DNA from: Actinomycetota bacterium
Lineage (GTDB): Bacteria; Actinomycetota; Humimicrobiia; Humimicrobiales; Humimicrobiaceae
DNA: 28,170 bases
Direction: 5' to 3'
Assembly (NCBI GenBank): GCA_023380915.1
Contig: JAMCSM010000086.1
Span: forward strand, 1-28,170
The stretch's first letter is position 1. Each line of letters begins with the position of its first letter. Both the position numbers and the translations under genes were made by a program. Positions 15,772 through 25,071 of this stretch are shown here, piece by piece. The notes under the pieces are model-generated. The model made no database searches and was not told where the DNA came from. It was given only the letters and a program-made list of their open reading frames with translations.

Positions 15772-17709
15772 ATGAACAAAGAATATCAAAAATATCTGGT
15801 TAAGTTCCTGCCAGGCGGGAAGGAAATAAAAGTTATTCGTGATTATAATTTAAGGCAGGCAATTCTTGATTGCGGCCTTGAATTGGAATCATCATGCGCA
15901 GGTGCAGGAACCTGCGGAAAATGCAGGGTAAAAATAATTGAGGGAAATGTTTCTTCAAAAAAATCCAAATTTATAGATATAAACGACAAAGAAAATGGAT
16001 ATGTTCTTGCCTGCGCCTCAAAGATTAAAAGCGACCTCATTGTTGAGATTCCTGAATTTAAAAAAACTAAAACAAGGATAGAAAAAGGTGCTTTTTCCAT
16101 AAATAAATATAAGAAATATGCTGCAGTAAGTGAAAATGAATTTTCAGAAGTAAAAATAAACCCGTGGCTGATAAAAGAAACAATAAAAATAGAAAAGCCA
16201 AAGCTGGGTTACAGTACAAGCGATCTTTACCGTCTGGAAAAATCAATTAAAAATACTTTAAATATAGAGCAAAAAATTAATATCCCCATTGATATTTTAA
16301 GAAAGCTGCCGTTTGTGCTGAGAGAAAAAGACTGGCAGGTAACAGTTACCATTGACAGGAGGATAAATACCTTAATTGATATCAAAGCAGGCGAGCAGCC
16401 AAAAAAGAATTTTGGCATTGCAGTAGATATAGGGACAACTACAATTGTTCTGTACCTGGTTGATTTAAATGACGGCAGGATAGTTGATAATGCTTCAGAC
16501 TATAATCCGCAGATTAAATTCGGGGAAGATATAATAAACAGGATTGTATTTTCTTTGAAAAGATATGGACTTTCCAGGTTAAGAAGCGAGCTGTTAAGTA
16601 CCATAAATAATCTTATTAGTGAACTTATCAATAATACAGGCATTGATTGTGAAGATGTTTACACCCTGATGGTTGCGGGCAATTCAACCATGATGCATAT
16701 CTTTTACGGCGTTCCCCCAAGATTTATAAGGGAAGATCCTTATGTTATTGCTGCAAACAAGTTTCCTGAAATAAATTCAGCGGAAGCTGGTATCAAGAGC
16801 ATAAAAAATGCAACTGTTTACAGTATTAATGGTGTTGCAAGTTATATAGGTGCAGATATAACTTCAGGAATTTCAGCAACCAAAATGGCTGAAAGCAAGG
16901 ATCTTATCTTATTTATAGATTTGGGTACAAATGGTGAGATGGTTGTCGGAAACTGCGAATGGATGATAGGCTGTTCCTGTTCTGCGGGACCTGCATTTGA
17001 AGGCGGAGGCGTAGATTGTGGAATCAGGGCAGTTGACGGCGCTATAGAAAAAGTATTGATTGATGAGGATACCTTCAGGTGTGAATATGAGGTTATCGGA
17101 GATTGCCAGCCTGTCGGCATTTGCGGTTCCGGACTTCTTGATATTATGGGAGAGATGTTTTTAAAAGGCATCATAGACAGGAAGGGTAAATTTAATAAAG
17201 ATATAAAAAATCCATATTTAAAATGTGTTGACAATGACTGCCAGTATATAATTGTTGATGCTAAAGAAAGCGGCAGCGGAAAAGACATTTATATAAGCGA
17301 GGTTGACATCAATAATTTAATGAGAGCTAAAGCAGCAATTTATTCGGGAATTAAAACTCTTCTGGAAGAAGTGGGTCTGGAAATTTATGACATCAAAAAA
17401 GTTTATATTGCCGGCGGTATGGGAAAAAATCTCAACATTCAGAATGCAATACTTATTGGAATGCTGCCTGATATAAACCTTGATAAATACTTTTTCCTTG
17501 GCAATACCTCAATAACGGGTGCTTATATGAGTCTTCTCTCAGAAAATAAATATAATCAAACCGCTGAAATTGCAAATAAAATAACTTATCTGGAACTGTC
17601 CATGAATATGAAGTTTATGGACAGATATATTGCAGGTTTATTTTTGCCGTATACTGATCTTACCGATTTTCCAAATGTGGAATCAATGGTATACCCTGTC
17701 AGAAAATGA
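15772..17709 (+). CDS. acsV: Reductive activator of corrinoid protein (RACo), DUF4445/ASKHA
   Basis: A 645-aa ATP-dependent activator that re-reduces the CFeSP cobalt from Co(II) to Co(I) after accidental oxidation. The N-terminal [2Fe-2S] domain has C42-x5-C48-x2-C51 and C81 (SSCAGAGTCGKCRV). A linker region follows, then the ASKHA ATPase-like domain with FGIAVDIGTTTIVLYLVD, LFIDLGTNGEMVVG, CSCSAGPAFEGGGVDCGIRA and VYIAGGMGKN. The length matches RACo proteins. Its location in the acs cluster supports CFeSP as its partner. It seems to have its own promoter, so activator supply may be partly independent of the main operon. Confidence 0.94.
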   Translation: MNKEYQKYLVKFLPGGKEIKVIRDYNLRQAILDCGLELESSCAGAGTCGKCRVKIIEGNVSSKKSKFIDINDKENGYVLACASKIKSDLIVEIPEFKKTKTRIEKGAFSINKYKKYAAVSENEFSEVKINPWLIKETIKIEKPKLGYSTSDLYRLEKSIKNTLNIEQKINIPIDILRKLPFVLREKDWQVTVTIDRRINTLIDIKAGEQPKKNFGIAVDIGTTTIVLYLVDLNDGRIVDNASDYNPQIKFGEDIINRIVFSLKRYGLSRLRSELLSTINNLISELINNTGIDCEDVYTLMVAGNSTMMHIFYGVPPRFIREDPYVIAANKFPEINSAEAGIKSIKNATVYSINGVASYIGADITSGISATKMAESKDLILFIDLGTNGEMVVGNCEWMIGCSCSAGPAFEGGGVDCGIRAVDGAIEKVLIDEDTFRCEYEVIGDCQPVGICGSGLLDIMGEMFLKGIIDRKGKFNKDIKNPYLKCVDNDCQYIIVDAKESGSGKDIYISEVDINNLMRAKAAIYSGIKTLLEEVGLEIYDIKKVYIAGGMGKNLNIQNAILIGMLPDINLDKYFFLGNTSITGAYMSLLSENKYNQTAEIANKITYLELSMNMKFMDRYIAGLFLPYTDLTDFPNVESMVYPVRK

Positions 17710-17742
17710 CATAAAAAAAGAAAAAATATTTAAAATAAAAAA

Positions 17743-18501
17743 ATGGATAATATTAATATTGCGGTCGCCGGTAAGGGCGGCACAGGAAAAACAACTGTAA
17801 GCGCATTAATGATAAGAATTCTGATAGAAAGCGGCAAAGGCACAGTTCTTGCCCTGGATGCAGACCCAAACTCCAATTTAAATGAAATGCTGGGTGTTAA
17901 AGTGACCGGAACTGTAGGGGAGCTTGTTGAGAATTTTAAAAAAGATGGCGCAGCTTTGCCCAAAGGAATGTATAAAGATCAGATGGTTGAAATGAATTTG
18001 CATCAATCAGTTATTGAAGGCAAAGGTTTTGATCTTCTGGTTATGGGCAGGGGCGAAGGACCCGGCTGCTATTGTGCAGCAAATAATCTATTCAGAAAAT
18101 ATATAGACATGCTTCAAAAGAACTACAATTATGTTGTTATGGATAATGAAGCCGGCATGGAGCACATCAGCCGCAAGACAACCAGCAATGTAGATTTTCT
18201 TCTGCTTGTATCAGATCCATCAATGCGGGGCATTGCTACAGCCGCCAGATTAAGAGACCTTACAAGGCAATTAAAAATAAATGCAGGAAAAATTTTCTTA
18301 ATTGTAAATAGAATAAATGGAAATCTTGACCCAAAACTTAAAGACTATATTTCAGAACAAAAATTTGAAACTATCGGATTGATAAATTCAGATGAAGCTA
18401 TCACCGATATGGAACTTTCCGGCAAATCTGTGTTTGATCTTCCCAATGACAGCATCTCATTAAATCAGGTAAAAGAGATTATTAAAAAATTGAGTATATA
18501 A
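17743..18501 (+). CDS. cooC: CooC/AcsF-family nickel-insertion ATPase (second copy)
   Basis: A second MinD-type CooC-family ATPase of 252 aa, clearly diverged from the first. The deviant Walker A is AGKGGTGKTT, followed by LALDADPNSNLNEMLG and VVMDNEAGMEHISRKT. The CxC metal motif is C109-Y-C111 in GRGEGPGCYCAANN, a form close to CooC of CO-oxidising bacteria. It starts 33 nt after acsV, with no strong ribosome-binding site, and is the last gene of the acs cluster. It may serve CODH while the other copy serves ACS, or the reverse. Confidence 0.92.
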   Translation: MDNINIAVAGKGGTGKTTVSALMIRILIESGKGTVLALDADPNSNLNEMLGVKVTGTVGELVENFKKDGAALPKGMYKDQMVEMNLHQSVIEGKGFDLLVMGRGEGPGCYCAANNLFRKYIDMLQKNYNYVVMDNEAGMEHISRKTTSNVDFLLLVSDPSMRGIATAARLRDLTRQLKINAGKIFLIVNRINGNLDPKLKDYISEQKFETIGLINSDEAITDMELSGKSVFDLPNDSISLNQVKEIIKKLSI

Positions 18502-18709
18502 CGTCTTATAGACTAACTCCATTTCTATTTCTTTATAAAAATACTTAAAAAATGTATTTCAAAAGAACAAATTTTAGTATTAAAAACAGCAAAATTAAGC
18601 ACAAAATAAGGCGTTTTCAATTGACGCTAGTAGTGTTTCGTAAGAAAATCAAGGGTTTTGTGAGGTTGGATTATATACTGGGATATAAGACTAATTTAGG
18701 AATATCAAA
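18502..18709. other. Gap between convergent genes at the acs/defence boundary
   Basis: A 208-nt A+T-rich spacer between the plus-strand acs cluster and the minus-strand restriction operon. I see no GC-rich terminator hairpin, tRNA or repeat. A 60-codon open frame at 18552-18734 runs into the minus-strand gene and shows no protein family features. It is the junction where gene content and base composition change. Confidence 0.5.
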
Positions 18710-19756
18710 TTATTTCTTTAGCTTTAAAAGGTAATAGAATCCATTTTTAACTAAGTCTCTTTTATCCTCATAAATATTAAAAAGAGACTGAATAAATACT
18801 GCTCCAACTTTTGAAAGTGATGCTGCTAAAGCAAAATTTGGTGGCATAGTGATGAAGTTTGCAGATATTTCTGGTACAGATGCTCCAAAATCAAATATTA
18901 ATCTTTTAAACCAGTTTTTTGACTTATTTTTTATATAATCTTCCAACCTTATTATCTCTGGAAATACTTTAGTATCTGCTATAAACTTTACTTCTTTTAT
19001 AGTTTCTTTCATATTTGTTTTAGAAGTAATATTACTGTTTAAAAATTCACATAACTCTAACATTTTTAATCTAAATGGTTTAACGTAATCTTTAGTGTTT
19101 TCCCTTAAGATTGATATTTCTTCGAAAGATTGAATTTTTAAATCTGGTAGTATTAATTTTACACACTCTAGAGCAAGTATTTGTGATAATATTTTTGCAT
19201 TGCTTTTTGGACTTTGATTAATATCTATTCCGGCACTTGGCATTGGTAAGCTTGGGTTATCATTGATTAATGGTATTGAATTTTTTAAAGCATATATCAG
19301 TGCATTTGGAGGATATGTTAACCAACTTGGGAAATTAACGGATACTTCATTGTCCCCGGGTAATGATATTGATAATCCAGAAGCATATGTGGGATAAAAG
19401 TTTTCAGGAGGTTTTCCAAAAATTATTTTTTCTAAATCATCAGATAATTCTTCAGCCCCATCTTCTAAAGTTCCTAAATATCCATATTTACCCGTAAATA
19501 CACAAAAATCTTTTATAAATTTATAATTAATTGCGAACTGAATACATCTAATAGTTAGAATTTGATTGTAATCTTTTTGTTCTGATAATCGAAAGTTTTT
19601 TACTATTTCGGTTGCTTCTTTTTCATCTACACCTTTATTTGGAATAAACACTCCAGGAAAATAAACTTTATCATAAACTAAACCGAGTAGTGCTAAAGAT
19701 TTTAAGGTCGATGTAACAGGTTCTGAATAATAGACTACTTCTAAGTTATTAATCAT
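18710..19756 (-). CDS. Unknown protein, third gene of the type I R-M operon
   Basis: A 348-aa protein that I do not recognise. It begins INNLEVVYYSEPVTSTLKSL, then LALLGLVYDKVYFPGVFIPN, and includes YPPNALIYALKNSIPLINDN. The rest is mixed helix and strand, with no membrane segment, signal peptide, zinc motif or P-loop. A conserved-looking acidic/aromatic style without a catalytic signature leaves function open. It starts 19 nt after the hsdMS stop on the same strand, so it is almost certainly co-expressed with the restriction system. It could be a regulator, an anti-restriction or accessory factor, or a separate defence protein. Confidence 0.8.
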   Translation of the reverse strand: MINNLEVVYYSEPVTSTLKSLALLGLVYDKVYFPGVFIPNKGVDEKEATEIVKNFRLSEQKDYNQILTIRCIQFAINYKFIKDFCVFTGKYGYLGTLEDGAEELSDDLEKIIFGKPPENFYPTYASGLSISLPGDNEVSVNFPSWLTYPPNALIYALKNSIPLINDNPSLPMPSAGIDINQSPKSNAKILSQILALECVKLILPDLKIQSFEEISILRENTKDYVKPFRLKMLELCEFLNSNITSKTNMKETIKEVKFIADTKVFPEIIRLEDYIKNKSKNWFKRLIFDFGASVPEISANFITMPPNFALAASLSKVGAVFIQSLFNIYEDKRDLVKNGFYYLLKLKK

Positions 19757-19775
19757 AATAATTTTATTAAAGTAT

Positions 19776-22187
19776 TTAATTCCAAATATTATTAATTTTT
19801 TCTTTTATTTTTTGTTCAAAAATTTCAATTAATTTTCTACAGCTTTCAACCGTTGTTATCTCAGTTTCGATTTTTTCTACAACTTGCTTTTGGATTTTGA
19901 GAGGCGGGAGAGAGGTTTCAATTATTTCCAAATTTCTTTTTGTGATATGAACTAAACCAACTCCACCATGTAGGTTTTCTTCAACTTCCTTTACTGCATC
20001 TTTTAACATAAAGTAGAAGAATTTTCTAAGAATATTATCTTTGTGTATTACCTTGAATATATGTTGATTAAGAATTGCCTTTCCACCGTTCCAAATATGT
20101 GGACCAAAAGAAGTTCCTCGAGATCCAGACCATGAAAATAACAAATCCCCATTATTTATAATAACTTGATTATCAATTTTGCCAGTAAAATAATTATATT
20201 CCAAATTATTGTTATTTAAGTTCTGAATTCTTACTATTGGAAGCCCACCAGATTCCTTCTTTTCCCAATCACTTGGTTTGAATGCTTTGCCATTATAGAG
20301 ATCACATAGGTCACCAATTTTTATCTTCTTCCACTCAGGATCAATTTCTATCCTCAGCTTATAATTCTCGACAACTTGTCTTGCCCCATCTATTATTTTT
20401 TTATATTCATTGATCTCCTCGGCTAATTCTTTTTGAATATCAACAGGTGGAAGGGGAACACTAAAAGATTCCAAATCATCGATTTTCATAGAAACATTTG
20501 CTGCGCCTTTCATTAGTTTAGCGATATCATTTTTTGCATAATCCAATAAATAATAAATAAAATCTGGGTTAGCAATATTAGTGTCTAGACTTATGAATGC
20601 TAATAAATCTGCTATTGCAAATTTACCCTTGACCCTATGAATTCTCTTTATGGCTGCTTTTCCATGACCTAAAGCTGAAATTAATGGGATTGCAACCCCA
20701 TCTCCATCGAAATCAAAATGGTCTGCTGTTTTTTGTGTATCAGCAGTTAAGTATAATGGATATCTTCCTGGAATTGTTTTTGTGCTAGAAGATTTCCCTT
20801 TCTTAATTTCAGAAAAATCCTTAAGCATATATGTCTTAATTCCATCACTATTTAAAGTAACAGGTTTATATCTCGAACATGATAAATTGTAATCATTTTC
20901 TTTAATAATTTCTTTAGTTGCTTTCCAACATATATGTGATTCAATTTCTTTCCCATTTTTAAGATTTTCTAAGACTGTCATTGCTTCCGGTAAATCATTT
21001 TCTTCTATTGGCATATTTGTTGCTCCCAAACTGATTCCAGTATTTTTAATATCAATAAATAACACACTCTCCATATTAGTGATTTTTTTATCGATTAATA
21101 GAATACTTGTTTTCACTCCACTATAAGGTTGAAAAACTCCACTTGGTAGTGAAACAACAGCATATAAACCATTCTCTATTAGCATTTTTCTAAGTGCCTT
21201 ATATGCATTGGAAGATTGAAATATAATTCCTTCAGGTACAATTACACCTGCTTTTCCATTAGGAAGCAGGTGTTCTGCAATATAATCTACAAATAAAAGT
21301 TCTGATCTGTTTGCTTGTATTGCAAATCTTTTATGAGGTCTAATTCCTCCTTTTGGAGTCATAAATGGAGGATTTGCCATAATACAGTCAAAGTCTTCAT
21401 CCCAAAATTCATCGTTAGTTAATGTATCGTATTCTTTAATATTTGGATTGGCAAAGTTATGAAGATACATATTAACAAGGGATAAGCTAACCATATCTGG
21501 TGATATATCATATCCAATAAAATTTTCAGTTAGTTTATTTTTCTCAGTTAGTGTAAGAGCTGATCCGGGCTTATCTGAACCCTCTGCTTTATTATTTTCA
21601 AGTATATATTTATAGGCTGATATTAAGAATCCGGCAGTGCCACATGCTGGATCTAAAATCCTGTCATATTTATTAGGACAGACAACTTTTACTATAAAAT
21701 CTATTATATGTCTTGGAGTTCTAAATTGACCTGCTGCTCCTTGTGTGCTCATAACTGAAAGCAAAAACTCAAATGCATCTCCTATGTCTTCACTGTGTTC
21801 ATATTTAAATCCAATATCTATTTCTTTTAAAAACTGAGTTAGTATTGCAGGGTCTTTATATGGCAGATACGCACCTTTAAATATATTTCTGAATTCAGGA
21901 ATATTGGAATTTAGGTTCATTGTATCAAGGCCCTCAGAATATCTTACAACACGCTCATAGCTTGATATCAAAGGATCTATTATGTTGTCCCAAGAATATT
22001 TTTCAAATTCACCAGCAAAGAAGGACTTTCCACCAAGAAGGTCAACATTTTCTTTATCAATATCACTCATGAACTTATAAATAAGACCTAATGTTATTTG
22101 CTTTACCTGATCAGTTGGAGCAGGCAGCTTTCCAACTAAAATATCTCTTAGTGATTGTATTTTTCTTTTTGTTTCACCGTTCAACAA
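19776..22187 (-). CDS. Type I R-M fused methyltransferase-specificity protein (HsdM-HsdS)
   Basis: A single 803-aa chain that joins an N6-adenine methyltransferase to a complete specificity subunit. The HsdM part (about 1-440) has the SAM-binding DPACGTAGF (179-187) and the catalytic NPPF (272-275). The HsdS part has two target-recognition domains, about 451-580 and 618-760. Each is followed by a conserved helix region: LPPVDIQKELAEEINEYKK and LPPLKIQKQVVEKIETE. Normally HsdM and HsdS are separate genes. The translation is unbroken and motifs are intact, so it should be functional. It lies 11 nt after hsdR and would direct both methylation and restriction to one bipartite site. Confidence 0.93.
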   Translation of the reverse strand: MLNGETKRKIQSLRDILVGKLPAPTDQVKQITLGLIYKFMSDIDKENVDLLGGKSFFAGEFEKYSWDNIIDPLISSYERVVRYSEGLDTMNLNSNIPEFRNIFKGAYLPYKDPAILTQFLKEIDIGFKYEHSEDIGDAFEFLLSVMSTQGAAGQFRTPRHIIDFIVKVVCPNKYDRILDPACGTAGFLISAYKYILENNKAEGSDKPGSALTLTEKNKLTENFIGYDISPDMVSLSLVNMYLHNFANPNIKEYDTLTNDEFWDEDFDCIMANPPFMTPKGGIRPHKRFAIQANRSELLFVDYIAEHLLPNGKAGVIVPEGIIFQSSNAYKALRKMLIENGLYAVVSLPSGVFQPYSGVKTSILLIDKKITNMESVLFIDIKNTGISLGATNMPIEENDLPEAMTVLENLKNGKEIESHICWKATKEIIKENDYNLSCSRYKPVTLNSDGIKTYMLKDFSEIKKGKSSSTKTIPGRYPLYLTADTQKTADHFDFDGDGVAIPLISALGHGKAAIKRIHRVKGKFAIADLLAFISLDTNIANPDFIYYLLDYAKNDIAKLMKGAANVSMKIDDLESFSVPLPPVDIQKELAEEINEYKKIIDGARQVVENYKLRIEIDPEWKKIKIGDLCDLYNGKAFKPSDWEKKESGGLPIVRIQNLNNNNLEYNYFTGKIDNQVIINNGDLLFSWSGSRGTSFGPHIWNGGKAILNQHIFKVIHKDNILRKFFYFMLKDAVKEVEENLHGGVGLVHITKRNLEIIETSLPPLKIQKQVVEKIETEITTVESCRKLIEIFEQKIKEKINNIWN

Positions 22188-22198
22188 TTATTCTCTTT

Positions 22199-24721
22199 CT
22201 AAACAAACTGGTTTAAATTTATATTGTCTTTAATATATTCAGATATATTTTTTAGCTTTTCTTGACCTAATTTTTTTAATATCTCTAAAATCTCAGGATT
22301 ATCTGCAAACTGCCTGAACTCTTTCTGGTTTATTTTAGTTCTAAAATTTTCCTCAAGCAGATAATTTTTAAAAAATTCTTTTGTTTCGTAGTATTTATCT
22401 GTCTCGATATCACAGTCAACTTTAAATTTTTCAAATTCATCCTCTGCAAGTTCCTCTTTTGATTTAAACCTTACTATTTTTCCAAAAATCTTATCAAGGA
22501 TTTCATTTATTGACAGCCTTCTATCAGATAAGTATGCATTTCTTATTTTCTCCAAGGTAAAATATTCCTCTGGCTTGTTTAAAACATGCTCTTTTATAAA
22601 AGATTCGGTAAAGTAATTATTGCCACTATCAATAGCTTCTTTAAAATCAGGTTTAGTTTCATAATGGGTTTTAATTTTATTTTCAAATTTATTTATATAC
22701 ATTTCCCTGTCAACTCTCATTATTCCGTCAGGAAACTCTAGTATTAAAAATTTCTTTAATGGATCTAACATATCAGTATATGTATCACCTTTAGTAACAG
22801 TTGGAGTAGGTGGAAATGGTTGTGGTAATTTCTCTGATACTTTAGGCAGTTTTAAAATCTCATCATAAGGGTATTTTTCTTCAAAGTATTCGCAGTTAGC
22901 AAAAAAATCAAACAGCTTATAATTTTGTTTTTCTTCTTTAACTATCTTTTCAACACCAGTTACTCTTTGGGATAGCTTAAATGTATGAGTTCTTGTGCCC
23001 CTTCCTTTTATCTGAATAAATTCTGTTGGTGAAAATATTGGTCGAAGCAAGCATAAATTTAGTACATCCATGCAGTCATAACCGGTTGTCATCATTGCAA
23101 CAGTTACACATACTCTTGTTTTTGAAGATTTATAACCTTTTAAAAAATTAGTATGACCATTTAAGTTATTATTTGCAAAATTAATACTCATTTGCTGAGC
23201 ACCTTCAACATAAGATGTAACTTGCACAGCAAAATCAGAATTATATTTTTGCGGATACATTGCGTGAGCATATTCATTTAAAAGCTGAGTTATTTTTGTT
23301 GCATGCTTTTGTGAAACACAAAAAATAATTGATTTTCCAATTTCACTTGATATTGGGTCTTTATTAGCATTTTGCATAAATGTTTTTACAAACTCACTGT
23401 TTGTTTTTTCTGAAAAGAACTTTTTCTCAAAATCTTTTTGGGAAAATACTATTTCTACATCTTCATCGTTATCATTTTTGGTTAGTATTGCATAACCCTC
23501 ATCAGATAAAAGCTTTGTTGTAATTTCAGTTCTGCAATCAATAGCAACAGGATTAATAAGATAACCATCTCTTACGCCATCAGCTAAAGTATATCTATAA
23601 GTTGGCTCACTAGACTGGCAACCAAATGTTTTATAGGTTGATAGAAGTTCTCTTCTTTCAAATTCTCTTGGGTCAGACTCTGAAAGTTCTTTTTCATTTA
23701 AATTTTTTAAATAATCCTTTGGTGTTGCAGTAAGTCCCAGTTTTGCACCTATGAAATATTCAAAAATTTGCCTTGAGCTACCTGAAATTGAGCGGTGGGC
23801 TTCATCTGAAATTATCAGGTCAAAGTCATTTGGTGAAAACAGTTTTAAGTATTTATTATCATATGAAAGACTTTGAATTGTTGTTACTACAATATTTGCC
23901 TTTATCCAATCATCTTTATTTTCTTTAAATATAACTGAAGTGTAGTCTGGGTGTAAGTATTGCCTGAAATTTTTATTTGCCTGATTTTCAAGCTCTAACC
24001 TATCTACTAAAAATAATACTCTTCTTGCATTTTTTGATTTTAAATACAGCTTTATAATTGCAGCTGATACTAAGGTTTTACCTGTCCCTGTTGCCATTTC
24101 AAGAAGGAATCTGTTTTTTCCTTCAGAGCAGGTTTTCTGGACTGCCTTTACTGCAGCAAGTTGGTACTGGCGCAAAAACCTAAGTCCTTTATCACTTATA
24201 AAATCATCTCTTGTTTGGCTATTTAAATAAGAGGGATCACTTATATATTGTGGATACTGAGTTTTAACAATAAAGTCTTCATTTATTTCAAGATTAATTA
24301 GCTTATCGATATTTGGGCTAAATTCCTTTTGAGATTTAAAATTTAAAAGCGTTGGAAATTTTGCAATTCTTGTAGGGTTTCCTATTTTTTTATCCCAGAG
24401 GTAATGAATATTTCCATTTGATAGTATTATAAATCTTACGTTTTGTGAGTTTGCATATTTTCTTGCTTGCTCTTTTCCAACAAGAGAATCTTTATCTTCA
24501 GATTTTGCTTCAAGCACACATATTGGAAAATTTTGCTCATCAAGCAGAAGATAATCGATATAACCCTTATGGACATTTTCAAAGTCATCGCCAAGCTCTT
24601 TTATATTAATTCCGGGCTCTAAAATTACATTTGCTCTACCATTTTTATTATCTATAAGTCTCCAGCCAGATTCTTCAAGAAGTTTATTTATTTTAATTCT
24701 TGCCTTTGCTTCTTTTTGCAT
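22199..24721 (-). CDS. hsdR: Type I restriction endonuclease R subunit
   Basis: An 840-aa HsdR of the shorter EcoEI-like type, which cleaves DNA after ATP-driven translocation. The N-terminal PD-(D/E)xK nuclease has D56 (GYIDYLL), E71-A-K73 (LEAKSED) and a Q-x3-Y motif (Q85, Y89). The helicase part has Walker A ATGTGKT (210-216), DEAH (306-309), LTATPKD and the motif VI region IQIKGRGTRT. A helical C-terminal region for binding the M/S subunits follows. It is the first gene of the minus-strand operon. The start at 24721 faces a long A+T-rich divergent spacer. Confidence 0.94.
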   Translation of the reverse strand: MQKEAKARIKINKLLEESGWRLIDNKNGRANVILEPGINIKELGDDFENVHKGYIDYLLLDEQNFPICVLEAKSEDKDSLVGKEQARKYANSQNVRFIILSNGNIHYLWDKKIGNPTRIAKFPTLLNFKSQKEFSPNIDKLINLEINEDFIVKTQYPQYISDPSYLNSQTRDDFISDKGLRFLRQYQLAAVKAVQKTCSEGKNRFLLEMATGTGKTLVSAAIIKLYLKSKNARRVLFLVDRLELENQANKNFRQYLHPDYTSVIFKENKDDWIKANIVVTTIQSLSYDNKYLKLFSPNDFDLIISDEAHRSISGSSRQIFEYFIGAKLGLTATPKDYLKNLNEKELSESDPREFERRELLSTYKTFGCQSSEPTYRYTLADGVRDGYLINPVAIDCRTEITTKLLSDEGYAILTKNDNDEDVEIVFSQKDFEKKFFSEKTNSEFVKTFMQNANKDPISSEIGKSIIFCVSQKHATKITQLLNEYAHAMYPQKYNSDFAVQVTSYVEGAQQMSINFANNNLNGHTNFLKGYKSSKTRVCVTVAMMTTGYDCMDVLNLCLLRPIFSPTEFIQIKGRGTRTHTFKLSQRVTGVEKIVKEEKQNYKLFDFFANCEYFEEKYPYDEILKLPKVSEKLPQPFPPTPTVTKGDTYTDMLDPLKKFLILEFPDGIMRVDREMYINKFENKIKTHYETKPDFKEAIDSGNNYFTESFIKEHVLNKPEEYFTLEKIRNAYLSDRRLSINEILDKIFGKIVRFKSKEELAEDEFEKFKVDCDIETDKYYETKEFFKNYLLEENFRTKINQKEFRQFADNPEILEILKKLGQEKLKNISEYIKDNINLNQFV

Positions 24722-25071
24722 AAGAGATTTAAAATTATTTTATCTATACTGATTTTTAATATTTTATCATTAAAATTATTAATAGTTAATTTTTATAACA
24801 AAATATAAGTGATAAAATTGTTAATAATAATAAAAAATTTAAAGATAAAATTTATTATTTACTCAGTATTGAATTCAAATATTTATAATAATTTATAGTT
24901 TGATGAGATAAGTTTTTCTAATAAATTAAAATATTGTAAAATTATATAAATAAAAAATAGATAAGTATAAAAAGTGATATTTAATAATATAAAGAATACT
25001 AATATAAAAGAGAGAAGTTTGTATATGTACTGAAATTACTATTATTAAATATTATTAACAATTGATGAAGT
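24722..25071. other. Very A+T-rich divergent spacer
   Basis: 350 nt between the divergently transcribed hsdR and the HNH gene, composed almost only of A and T. It must hold both promoters, but so many TATAAT-like strings are present that none can be chosen. I see no ORF, tRNA, CRISPR repeat or clear operator. Such a spacer is a likely target for H-NS-like or other xenogeneic silencers, though none is identified here. Confidence 0.5.

Noticed and set aside
16842..17288. 148-codon minus-strand ORF inside acsV
   Set aside because: It is antisense to strongly conserved ASKHA motifs and shows no protein family features.
18552..18734. 60-codon plus-strand ORF after the acs cluster
   Set aside because: No ribosome-binding site or family features, and it runs into the 3' end of the minus-strand gene.
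24722..25071. CRISPR array or phage-type repeats in the A+T-rich spacer
   Set aside because: No regularly spaced direct repeats are visible; the apparent repetition is low-complexity A/T sequence.
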